Notes under the pieces: generated by a model
Told to the model about the DNA's origin: nothing
The model's database searches: none
The model's input: only the letters and a program-made list of their open reading frames with translations
In this document: piece by piece, positions 45,043 through 56,104 of the stretch
How positions within the stretch are numbered: position 1 is the stretch's first letter
How the letters are laid out: each line of letters starts with the position of its first letter
NCBI RefSeq assembly: GCF_016545825.1
Contig: NC_052620.1
Coordinates: 310,001 to 374,000 of the forward strand
From: Eucalyptus grandis
Taxonomy: Eukaryota > Streptophyta > Magnoliopsida > Myrtales > Myrtaceae
DNA: 64,000 bases
Direction of reading: 5' to 3'
Position numbers and translations under genes: made by a program

Positions 45043-48002
45043 CTAATTTTTCGAGTCATTAAACTGAATCATAATTTCTCCATTTTGAACATGATATCTT
45101 ATCAAATGATGTCGAATCCTAATATGCTTTACCCTTGAAAGAAGAATTGGGTTCTTCGTGAGATTAATAGCACTGGTGTTCTTGATACACGATTCTTCAA
45201 TTCCAAAGTCTCTTAGCTGTTGTCTTATCCACAAAATTTGAGAAGAACAGCTCCCAAGAGCCACATACTCTACTTTTGCTGTTGATAAATCTACAGTACT
45301 CTATTTCCTTGATAACCACGATACCAGCTTGTTGCCAAGCAATTGACAAGCGCCAGAAGTACTTTTTCTATCAACTTTACAATCTGCTAAATTTGCGTCT
45401 GAATATCCAAGGAGAGTAAAGTCTCATTCTTTAGGATACCACAGACCTTGCTTTGGAGTAGTTGCAACATATTTGATGATGCATTTTGCAGCACTTAAAT
45501 GAGATTCTTTGGGATCTAATTGGAATCTAGCACAAATGCAAACACTAAACAAAATGTCAGGTCTAAAAGCAGTAAGATAAATAAGTGAACCGATAATGCA
45601 CCTATAAAGCTTCTGATCAACTTTCTTTCATCCTTCATCTTTGTCCAGCTTCAAAGAACTTAACATTGGTGTCTCTGTCTTTTTGCAATTCTCTAATCCA
45701 AATTTCTTGATGAGATCTTTTGCATACTTTTCTTGATGAATGAAAATTCATTTCTTCAATTGTTTGACTTGTAATCCTAGAAAGAAAGTTAATTCACCCA
45801 TCATGCTCATCTCGAATTCATCCCCGCATAGACTTAGAAAACTTCTTGCGTAGATTTTCATTAGGAGATCCAAAAATAATATTATCGACATAAATTTGAA
45901 CTAATAAAAAATCTTTTCCTTCTTTCTTTATGAATAAAGTAGTATCTACCTTTCCCTTTTCAAAACCATTTTGGATTAGAAATTTACTTAACCTTTCATA
46001 CCGGACTCGAGGTGCTTGTTTTAATCCATACAAGGCCTTCTTCAATCTATAGACTGAGTTCAGCTTTCTTGGATATTCAAAACCAGGTGGTTGTTCCACA
46101 TAGATTTCTTCTTGATAAATCCATTTAGGAATGCACTTTTGACGTCTATTTGGAATAACCTGAAATTTTTATAATAAGCAAAAGCTAGTAACAATCTTGA
46201 TGCTTTTAACCTCGCTACTGGTGCATAGGTCTCATCATAGTCTATCCCTTCTTCTTGCGTGTATCCTTTGGCCATGAGTCTTACTTTGTTCCTGGCCACT
46301 TTTCCTTTTTCATCCACCTTGTTCCTGAAAACCCATTTAGTTCCAATAATAGATTTACCTTTTGGTTTATGAATTAGCTCCCAAACATCGTTGATGCTGA
46401 ATTTTCCGAGCTCTTCTTACATAGCTTCGATTCAACTTTCATCATTCAGAGCTTCTTCTACACTTTTGGGTTCAATCTCAGAAACAAGTGCTAGTGCGCT
46501 AGACTCTTATCGCATTTTGGATCTGGTGCGAATTCCTTCATCAGTGTTGCCAATGATGAGTTGTTTGGGATGATTTGACTTGAGTTTCCAATTGCTGGTT
46601 GGTTTGAAAGTCTGCTGATCCTCTGCTTCAGTTGAATCTTCTAGTTCTGCTTATTGTTGATCTTCAAAAGTCTGAACCACTTCGGGGGAAGTAGACTTTG
46701 TAAAGTCTGGAGCAGGTTCAAACTCTTCAAGTTGAGTATAATCTTCTTGATTCTCTACTAAGTCTTGAAACTTAACGTTTATAGACTCTTCAACGAGATT
46801 GAGTCCTTTTGTTAAAGACTCTGTTTTGTTTGCTTGAGGTTGAGTAGCCAAGAAAAATTCCTTCATCTGACTTTTCTTCAAACTTCCCAGTTCGATCATT
46901 TGCATTTTTCAAAACAAAACACTTACAACCAAACACATGAAAGTAAGAAACATTTGGCTTTTTCCCTTTATACACTTCATAAGGAGTTTTCTCTAGTATA
47001 GGCCTCAAGAACACTGTTGATAATATAGTAGGCTGTAGAAACCGCTTTAGTCTAAAATCGAGAGGAAATTTCACATTTAATAAAGAGGGTTCTTGCCATT
47101 TTCCTACAAATATCTATCATTTATTTCTGCAACCTCATTTTTTTCTGGAGTGTATGGAGAAGAGAAAACATGCTGGAAACCAGATTCATCACAGAATCTT
47201 GCAAAGTCTTAATTTTCAAACTCACCTCCATGATTTGTTCGTATGCTCAAAATGACATATCATTTTTTTTTCATTCTGAACCTTCTTGGCAAACTTTGAG
47301 GAGCGAGAGAAGGCTTCAGACTTATTTGCTAGAAAGTAGACCCAAGTAAAGCAAGAGTAATCATCCACGATTACTAAGTAATATCTCTTTCCACCAATGC
47401 TTTGAGTTCTAATTGGTCCAAAGAGGTCCATATGTAGAAGCTGCAAAACTCGATTGGTAGAAACTTGATTTACAAGTTTAAAGGAGCTTCTAACATGTTT
47501 TCCCAAAACATGTGAAGTGCATAAATCAGACTTTTGGTAAGTCGAGTTGGGAAAATCACGAACGAGCTTCTTGAATGAAATCTTGGCAATTTGCTTCATG
47601 TTGACATGACCAAGCTTGTAGTTTATAATTCAGTCATTCCACCAAGGAGACATTATTGATAGTCAGGCTTCCAATCTTCACAGTTCCACATCCAACGATT
47701 ATTCCCTTGCTATTCCCACCAAAAGAAACTTTTCCACCATTTATTTGAACAATCTTTATAAAGCAGCCAGAGTCTCCCGTCATGTGCCTCGAACAGCCAC
47801 TATCCAAATACCATTTGATCTTTCTTTTGATAGTGACCTGTGATCAAGAGAAGAACTCAAGCTTTCTTTGGTACCCATATTTTCTTGGGTCTAGAGGAAT
47901 TAGTATTAAACATTGTTTTTGTCCAATCCCTCTTAACAGGTCTCCAAACCTTGGGACATTTTTTTCTCGAAATGTCCCGAGCTGTTACACTTTGAACATT
48001 TG
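45043..48002 (-). pseudogene. Copia pol: protease, integrase, RT, RNase H
   Basis: The protease active site is WYLDSGCSRHMTG near 47,800. Integrase segments are LGHVNMKQIAK, LLHMDLFGPI (first Asp), VDDYSCFTWVYF, and the C-terminal PYEVYKGKKPNVSYFHVFG. RT has TYAPVARL, FQIDVKSAFLNG, KALYGLKQAPR and YVDNIIFGS. RNase H has ALGSCSSQILWIRQQL and TKNPILLSRVKHI. The canonical YVDD box is YVDN (GAT to AAT near 45,886), which removes one of the two catalytic Asp residues. Protease passes into integrase through a shortened region, and several stops and frameshifts divide the frame. Confidence 0.88.
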
Positions 48003-48335
48003 AGAGCACTCCTGCCAACATGTTTTACAAAAACTTTTTGAAAGTGATTTTTGTAAAATGCCTTTGTAAGTCTTTGTTTGATCTTTTCTTTAAACTTGGG
48101 AAAATCAATTAAAGGAACAGTTTCTAAAGTCATTCCCAAACCAGACTTGTTAAAGTAAGGTATTTGTACTTGAAAGAATTTTCTCCAACTTCTCGGATCC
48201 TTTTGAAAATCTTTTTGTGACATTTAAAATGTTTTCTTTCAAAAAGGCATTCTCTTTTGTAAGAGAATCAGAATTTGTTTTTAAATCAACAAAACTTTTA
48301 TCTAGAATTTAAAATTTTTCTTTCCAATGAGCTAC

Positions 48336-48980
48336 CTATCGCTTGAGTTTAGAATTTTCCATTTTTAGTTCGAAAATTCTCTCAAGAGAAATTTTGAGAC
48401 TAAGACAAAGTTCATCTATATACTTCGAGACTTTAATAGGAATTTTTAAGTTGCTAACCTCAATTTCTTTGTCTAAGTCTGAGTTTGAATATGTTTCAGA
48501 GTCTGAATCTGATTCTGAATTTGCCATGAGACAGATATTGGCATATTCTTCATCACTTTCCTCGCATTCTGTATCGCTCCATGTCTCTGTTTGGAGAGCC
48601 TTTTTGTGTTTATCAGTTCTTCCTTTCTTCTTCTTCAACAGATGACAGTTGGGTCTAATATGCCCATTTTTCTTACATTCGAAGCATATCACATCTTGGC
48701 TAGTTTCATTGTCCTCAAGAGATAATGCACAATATAAAAAGTAGATGGCTTTAGCATCAAGAGATTGTCTCTTGGATATTTCTGCTTGTGTTATTCAATA
48801 GCATCTACAACTTCCTTTTCTCTTTCGGAGGTTGATGTGGCTTTGGGAATAATTCATTTTTCTACCACATCCCGTTACAGGAGATCTTTCGATCTCAGAA
48901 ACACTTTCATCTTGTTTTTCCACACGTTGTATTCCTTCCCATCAAAGTAAGGAGGTTTGGTGTTACTTTAACCTTCAACC
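48336..48980 (-). pseudogene. Copia gag with internal deletion
   Basis: The CCHC zinc knuckle is CFECKKNGHIRPNC (C-x2-C-x4-H-x4-C) at about 48,645-48,690, followed by Lys-rich and then acidic Ser/Asp-rich segments. The N-terminal block PPYFDGKEYNVWKNKMKVFL near 48,950 is typical, but only about 250 bp separate it from the knuckle, where intact members have a capsid core of several hundred bp. The core is therefore mostly deleted. A stop follows SKDLL. Confidence 0.75.
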
Positions 48981-49033
48981 AAACCTGGAGCCAAAATTAG
49001 CTTTAGAAGTAAAACACTTCAATAAAATAAGCA

Positions 49034-49050
49034 CACAAGCTCTAATGCTA
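49034..49050 (-). promoter_or_regulatory. Degenerate primer-binding site of the SIRE-like element
   Basis: The minus strand reads TAGCATTAGAGCTTGTG just after the 5' LTR. It differs from the initiator-Met PBS TGGTATCAGAGCTT at three positions, each a C/T or G/A transition, consistent with decay. Confidence 0.65.
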
Positions 49051-49052
49051 AT

Positions 49053-50003
49053 TAAAAGGGCTAGTATGAACATCTAGAGGGGGGTGAATAGGTGTTAAGA
49101 GAAATTTTTGTGAAAACATTTGTAAAATACTTTTCTTTGGAAACAAAGTCTAAAAGCCAACGAACTTGAGTGAGTTTTGAATCTCTAAGAGTTAAATAAA
49201 ATTACGAATAAGCAAAGGAGTTTAAGGAAAAGAATAAGAACACAAAATTTATAGTGGCTCGGCTTAGATCATGCCTATGTCTACTCTTCAACGCTGACAA
49301 GCTACTGACTAAATTCCATTATGAATCAAAAGAGATTCTACAGTCACGAGATCTTGACTTCACAGTGTAGAAACTCTACTACACTCTTTGAAGTCTCACA
49401 AATGTTTGCTATCTCTTTTGAGTACAATTTGAGCTCAGCAAATGAAATAGCAAGGAATTGGAAAAATTTAGACTTTGAAATTAATCTTTCACACTCTATA
49501 TCAAACAATTAAAGAGTCTGCCTTAAATACTCCTTCATGCCTTCACGACCATTGGTATTTTCAAAGGGAATTCTTCCAATTTACCCATTGGACAGAATCG
49601 ATTAAGGAGATCTCAAGTTGTTTGATGATTGCGATGAAAGCCCGTTAATTATGTTCGTCCATCCAATTAGGATCTTGGTTTCCATAAGTAGAACTTTCCA
49701 ATTTTACTCGCCTTTCAAAAGATTTGATTTCAAAAAAGATAATCAATCAAGTAGGTGTTGTATCCAACCAGAAGGCCTTCCACAAGCTGTACGAATCAAA
49801 TTCTTGAAGAAATAAAGATAATCTCGCATCTGAATAAGTCTTCATTCTTCAATGTCGTTCAGTCTGGAATATATCAGCATGAGTAGACTTTGATCCTAAA
49901 GTCTATCGGTCTTCAGACTTTGACTTTAAAGTCTTGGGGTCTTCAGACTAGACTGAGGAAAGGTTTTGTCAACTGCAGAACAATAAAGGAGTTTTCTCCA
50001 ACA
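49053..50003 (-). repeat. 5' LTR of the SIRE-like element
   Basis: The plus strand begins TAAAAGGGCTAGTATGAAC (the terminal TG has become TA) and ends GTTTTCTCCAACA, followed by TGATG. It pairs with 40,944-41,934. Confidence 0.92.
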
Positions 50004-50008
50004 TGATG

Positions 50009-51480
50009 GACGTCTTAAAAACTTATGACCAAACTGGTTGTACTACTTAACACATCTGCTGAATGTGGGTAATGCAAAACAATTAAACTAATGGATATTA
50101 TACCTAAACTATTCTGGTCACTAGTTAATGTCTATCAAGTTGAACATTTTTGTTGATGGTTAAGAAGTATGACGACAATTATGCAGAGCAATAGTATCTA
50201 CTGTTATAGTTTAGATATTTGGTTTTATGGTTTGACTCAATTAATAGGCCACTGGTTGATGCAACGATAATTTGTTACTTAAAATTGGCTAATAAATCAG
50301 CTGTTGACCTTAGAGACATAGTTCACCTTATGAAACTCATGAGCAATAGTGGTGGGCTGTCAGGCTTGTCAATCTAGAGTACTATGTATTGCTATTGATG
50401 TTAACTTGTGAGAGATCCTCTGGATCAGCATTTTTATTATTTATAATGTTCTAGTAATCTGTAATCTGGATGCACAAGAGATGTTTTCTTTATGTATGAT
50501 TGATTTTCCTGAATGAATAAAACATTGTAATTAGCATGATATGTGAATTTAGTAATAAATTGTCCATATCACTAATGTTAAGATCACATATATATGATAT
50601 ATGTGAGAAGTAAAGTTTATATCCTTGGTATGAGAGAGTTTCAAGGATTCAATTGAGTAGTGATCACCAAAGTGGCATACTTAATTGGATTTGAGAAATA
50701 TCGGTCTCGTATGATGATTGGTATGTCTCCTAGTCTAATGCGTAGTCATACTCCCAAAGGAGATGATTATGTATTAGTTCATGGAGAGATACATGATGAA
50801 GTGGTAGAAGAGTGATTATCCTAGTGGTTCATACGCCCAAAGGTGATGAACTTACGAAGATTAGAATATATTATCATAATCGCTATCATGTGAGGAGTGT
50901 ACAATTACATATCATGTATTCTACCTAAAAGTGATTATATGATTTTGCATGTAACTCTCTGGATATGTACTTGTACGTCAAGTTACACGGTACTCACATG
51001 ATACTAATTATATACATTGATTGTTTTTCAGTCACATTTTCTGTAATTAATAACTCTACTATTATTGAGTTTTTACTGCTTCAAAATTTAAGTAGTGGAA
51101 ATATAATTTTCTATTTGGTAAAAGAGCAATTGGATTTGCTTGTTATTCATCAAGCTTTTCATTTAAGAACGTTTAAAAAGTGGTTTAGTAACTGATTGCA
51201 CTGCTAAAAAATGATGGAAGCCTTAGTGGCTTGAAATTATGTCTTGTCTAATACCGAAATTAGGATACATAAGCAAGGACATTTTAACATAATGATATAT
51301 ATACGTTGTATACGGTTAAAAATGTTGTTTCCAAAAATTTTCTATCTAAGGAATAATCTCACACATGTCTAGAGAAAGAATAGAAAAGTTGACAATGTTG
51401 ATATTCTATCTACTCTTAACGGTTATCTAAAGATTTCTATAGAATATTGTGGAAGTACAATGACCGAGATAAAGAATAAA
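50009..51480. other. AT-rich DNA, probable decayed 5' part of the neighbouring Copia relic
   Basis: No confident domain. The region around 50,650-50,940 has recurring CTCCCAAAGGAGATGATTATG-like phrases that may belong to an old LTR or leader. I cannot place its boundaries. Confidence 0.4.
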
Positions 51481-51489
51481 ACAGTTAGA

Positions 51490-53745
51490 ATTAGTCTTAA
51501 AGGTTGTCAGGCCTAATCGTGGCGATGAGTATTTTGACAAATATGGCAATGTTGAATAGCTTAAAGGGTCATTTGTCAAATACTTGGTAAATTCTAGGGT
51601 AGTAACTTAATTTACTATGCCTAAAAATCTTAATAAAATGATTTGGCCAAGAGGCATAATTGCACCATAATGAACATGGTGATGAGTATAATTAGTAAGA
51701 CTAATTTATCCGGTCTTCTATGGGTTGATATTTTGAAAACAACATTCTTACATACAAAAGCATGTTTCTTACCAAAGTTGTTCCCTAAAAAAATTTTTGT
51801 GTTATGGATTTGACCTAAATTTAACTTGAATCATATTAATATTTAGAAGTATCATGCAGAAGTGAGGTCATATAACCTAATATTAAGTGCGTTAGAATTC
51901 AGATCCACTTGGAATTATTTTGTATCTTACCCAGATTATTCAAAGGGGTATCGATTGTATGGCCTTAATGAAGATACAATCATTATGCAATCACAGACAA
52001 TAAAGTTTCTAGAGTTCGACGTGGTTGTAAAGGATAGCTGCTCTCAAACTATTAAGGATAATAGTACGATGGAGATCACCGTGTCTTTGTCTTTATACAG
52101 ATAATTATGGAATCTCTTATACCATAAGCTATACTTATTGAGGTTCAAAGTACTATTCTTAATATAATTTATGATGAAATTTCTCAAAGCTCTCAAGTGT
52201 AGAATGAAATGGTTGTAACTTTACTCAGGAGGTTTGTTAGAGAAAGACAATCGGTTATAGCATCAGATTACATATTCTATCTATGAGAGCATGACTGCAA
52301 TATTCACTACATGGTTGATTTAGCGACTTATATAAATGTTGTTTCTTATCATCACTCAAATATGTGATTAGATGCCATAAAAGGCAATATGCAAACTTAC
52401 TGACTTGCCTAAAGATCACAAATTCATTAGTTGCAAATAGGTGTACAAAACTAAAAGGATTTCAAAGAAAGATTGTGGAGTTTAAAACTAAATTGGTAGT
52501 TAAAGTTTTCACTTTAAGAGAGTTGGATAGTTAATAGTGAAGAAATAATTATTTCTTTCAAGTATTTTTAAAGATTTTTTTAGAGTTAACATGTCATATA
52601 TAATTCTTCTTGATATGGAGTTACGCCAAATAGATACTATCTTTTCAAATGAATACGTTGATAACAAAATCTATATAGTGCAATCGGGGGATTTTGTAGC
52701 AAATTATTCAAGTAAACTTGTGTGTAGACTGAAAAGTCTTATTCTTGATCTTAAGCAAGTTTCCAGATAATATTATTAAAGTTTTATAGTGTTGTCATTC
52801 CGTTCAATTGGGAACAAAGTAATTCAGTAGATATATACTGCAAGGTCAGTGGGAGGAAATTTATTTTTCTTATATTCTATGTACGTGATATTTTGCTTCC
52901 AAGTAGTGACCTTGAGGCATTTTTATCCTTCACACTGAGGTCCGTAAGGATTGTTCTCGCCATATATGTAGGATTTATCTCAGAGGACATTTGCTGGAAA
53001 TATTCAATATACATCACTGCAAGCCAGGAATTGCTCTTGTCATTAAGGGTGTTGGACCGAATCTATTACATTCTTCTTATTCAGATATTAAGAAAATCTA
53101 GTTAAATGGTGTATCTTGTGTCAGTGCACTTATAAGTACAATGTATGCTCAAATTTGTACTAGATTAAATATCGCCTTTGCGATGGGATTTCTAAGCAAA
53201 TATTAGTCAAATCTAGGACGCGATTACTGGGTTGCTGCCAAGAAAGTTTTAAGATACTTAAATAGGACAAGAGTTTATATGCTGATTTACAAATATGTTT
53301 AATTCTTGCAACTAGTAGTGTATATAGATGTAAACTTTGCTAGCTATTAGGATGTCATGATATCAATAACATAATATATATTCATGTTAGCAGGAAGTGC
53401 AATAAATAAAGTTCTATATCATCTTCTACTATGTAAGCATAGTTGGTAACATTCTTTTAGACTGTTACTTGGGTTATTAGACTCCGAAACCCCATTAAGG
53501 AGTTGACCGTTTTTAACTTTATGGATAGACCCATACGGTTGTATTGAGACAATAAATTTGTAATATTATTAATAACGGATGTATTAAGGGGTCTAAATAT
53601 ATGATAGTCAAATTTTTTACCATAAAGAAATGGTACAGAAAGATGATGTTATAATATAACATATTTCCACAGATGATATGGTTGCGGATCCACTAACTAA
53701 AAGATTTTGCTCTTCTATTCTTGAATGACATGTTATTAATATGAG
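51490..53745 (+). pseudogene. Decayed Copia pol relic (integrase, RT, RNase H)
   Basis: Scattered recognisable blocks lie in changing plus-strand frames: VVRPNRGDEYFDKYG (integrase) near 51,503; SKGYRLYGLNEDT near 51,940; DILLPSSDLEAF (RT, YVDDILLASSDL-like, first Asp lost) near 52,887; MYAQICTRLDIAFAMGFLSKY near 53,140; AAKKVLRYLNRTRVYML near 53,240; and STDDMVADPLTK-like codons near 53,665. Stops are very frequent, so this copy is far older than the adjacent SIRE-like element. It belongs to a different Copia lineage, the one with MYAQxCTRPDIAF. Confidence 0.78.
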
Positions 53746-53789
53746 CTTAAGAGCATCATAAGATGTTATTGTTTAGTGGGAGCTATTTT

Positions 53790-54740
53790 GGCTTTATTCT
53801 AATAAAGTTTATTTCTGTGTTTATTACACTTAGTAACGGTTTGATATGTATCAACTTTTGCATTCAATAAAGTATTTTTGAATGTGTTTTCATTATGTTG
53901 AATGCATATTGATAAAAGTCTCAATAAAAGTCTCAAGGTATTTTATAAACTTTGAGTGAAAGCTATGAGCATTTGGTTATTAGCCTTGTGCATATATCTT
54001 GTTATACATAAAGAAATGTTAATCGTAAAGACAATGCATATATGGGTTCATTGAAATCATAAAGACATTCTCTAATGGCACAAGTTTTTTGTGACGCTTA
54101 AGGTAAGAGGATTGTGACTGACAAATGAGATCTATTTATGAAAGATGTTATCCATTTACCACACTGCCATATTGAATCCATATCAATAAAGTTGAAAGCA
54201 TTCATGATCATGAAATGCTCTGTGTATATACATGCAGTCATCGCTATGATTTGGTGTTTGAGACTCTATGATATAGGATTGACTATTAAGAATTATCTTC
54301 ATACCAAGGTGTGCATATACAGTACAATTTCAATTAATATAATCAAAGTGAGAGAATGTAAGAGTTTTCCTAATATGAACTACATTTATTGATATTGTAA
54401 TTTACCTTTTTACGGGGTTAGTCTAAGATGAGATTGAATGTTTCTTAATTTATATAATATGGGGCTGGCTAGTGTGGGCCAAGTTGAGCTTGACCCGTAA
54501 TGAGAGAGCCTAATTGGAAACTCTATAAATAGTGTTCAAGTCTCTTATTTAACTTGAATTCTCACTAGTATCCTCACATAAGGAGCATTTATCTAGCGCT
54601 AAAGGGTGAGGGAGCCGTCTCGTTGAGCCAGTGATACAGAGGGCAATAGAAGAAAAGGACTTGCATATAGATATCGCTTTTCCGCTTCCGCATCAAGAAT
54701 GATAGATTCTAAAATAGGTGCATTAATCTTTCTACTCAAT
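53790..54740 (+). repeat. Likely 3' LTR of the Copia relic
   Basis: A PPT-like AGTGGGAGC at 53,775-53,783 follows the end of RNase H. The segment then carries a TATA box, CTCTATAAATAGTG (54,523-54,530), and a pyrimidine-rich end. The 5' partner was not found, so both boundaries are approximate. Confidence 0.5.
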
Positions 54741-55800
54741 TATCCATACTCTTGTTTTGGTTATGGAGATCTTGGATTACATGTTTTGCATCCAACAAGA
54801 ATTCCCCTACCCCCGACTATCTAGAGGTATTATTACTATTATCATCATCATCATTTTAGTTTCCTTCCTTTGGATTTTGCATGTGTGCCTTGCATTTCTT
54901 GGACTTGGAAGATTCCTTGTACTTTTTACCAATTTCGACATTCCAGGACATATCTCACCTTGTTACATTAAGCTTAGAGAAATCACGTGCTCTTCTTCCC
55001 TCACTATTTAGCTGTCACATAAAGTGAAATCCTCACTACTTCTCTTCATGTCATTTCTCACTGGTTTCTGTAACATTTTGCCAAAACTAAACGTCTAACT
55101 TGGAGGATAAAGTATTGCTAGCTATAGTCTGTGCGTGTGCATGGTCCTTGTTCATGTTTCTTAATTCAGATGCTTGTCAAATTGGTGATATAAGTATGCA
55201 GCAGAGTATACTCACAAGAAATAAAGTAATTTTTTTCCAGGAGAAAAGAGTGATAGGAGCCCAAACTTTAACATCGATCTATCTACCCTTCTTGAATAGG
55301 TATTGGAGGAGAATCTGGACTAAGAAGATGTGCAGTGGTCACAAACTGGGGCTTGGATAGCTGGAAAAGAATACTCGTTTGCAACCTTGGCAAAAAAGTG
55401 TTCAGCAGAATATATGACTCATGCTCTTTAATGTTGTGTCTCTATTCAAGTCATTCAAAACTCTCTTATAGGTATAGGCTGTGGAAAAGAAGTGTAGCAG
55501 AGATGCCAAAAATTTAATCATACAAATTACAGGACTCAAGAGTTTGTACATCGTCTTGATTAGTACTGCATGGTAGATTTTGTTATTTTCCAAAGTACCA
55601 TCTGCAGGACCTACTTTTTCAATTGCAAAAATGAAAATGTCCGTTCACGGTTCGTTACTCTATTCAAGTTTCATGTCAAAGTCAGTTACACCTCTCTTAA
55701 TATTATAAAAGAAAAATAAAAATAAAGGGTGAAACATAAAATGATCAATAATAAACTGGGAGTGGATAATTCGAGGGTATCCATTCAGAACTATAACAAA
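54741..55800. other. Intergenic DNA, nothing assigned
   Basis: Frames at 54,757-55,011 and 55,100-55,360 are short and match no family; the first includes an Ile run from an (ATT/ATC)n microsatellite at about 54,829-54,856. I see no RNA gene. Confidence 0.4.
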
Positions 55801-55804
55801 GTGC

Positions 55805-56031
55805 TGTTGCGTCTCATCGGTCCAGTTTCTTCCTGCTGCAACAACGCTGCCATCCTCAACAATCACACAGCTGTTCAATCAAAGAGTACAATATGAAATC
55901 ATTCACTAACCAAGACTGAAACACTAATCATCTTAATTAGTTAATTAAGTAACATATGTGAATGCACCAGGTTACTGAAAACTAGCATCTTACCCAGCTG
56001 GAACTTCAAGGCTGTCCAACAAAAGCTCTGC
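55805..56031 (-). pseudogene. tRNA adenosine deaminase (TAD2-like) exon fragments
   Basis: On the minus strand, exon 56,031-55,994 reads AELLLDSLEVPAG and ends in GTAAGA. After about 123 bp with an acceptor TTGAACAG, exon 55,870 onward reads CVIVEDGSVVAAGRN and continues WTDETQQ. The two join in phase across the Gly codon. They match the start of the deaminase fold in TAD2, the catalytic subunit of the enzyme that converts A34 to inosine in tRNA. The catalytic HAE and PCxxC motifs are absent, and the second exon does not end in a clear donor. It is a fragment, probably carried in a segmental copy. Confidence 0.65.
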
Positions 56032-56104
56032 CTTACATAAAAAAAGCAATGTCTTGTTACTTGTTAGGAAAAAAGAAAAGTGAGGATAAAAGTCAGAAAT
56101 TCTT

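Larger units (their letters stand above)
40944..50003 (-). mobile_element. Complete SIRE/Maximus-like Copia element, minus strand (9.06 kb)
   Basis: Two LTRs (991 and 951 bp) in direct orientation, a PBS, gag-pol and a third ORF, all flanked by a perfect TGATG duplication (40,939-40,943 and 50,004-50,008). Coding order on the minus strand is gag, protease, integrase, RT, RNase H (the Copia order), then a third ORF before the 3' LTR as in SIRE-type elements. Gag and the protease-integrase segment carry internal deletions, and RT has lost a catalytic Asp, so it is inactive on its own. Confidence 0.92.

Noticed and set aside
54757..55011. 84-residue ORF with an Ile-rich hydrophobic segment
   Set aside because: The hydrophobic run comes from an ATT/ATC microsatellite; no conservation or gene context.
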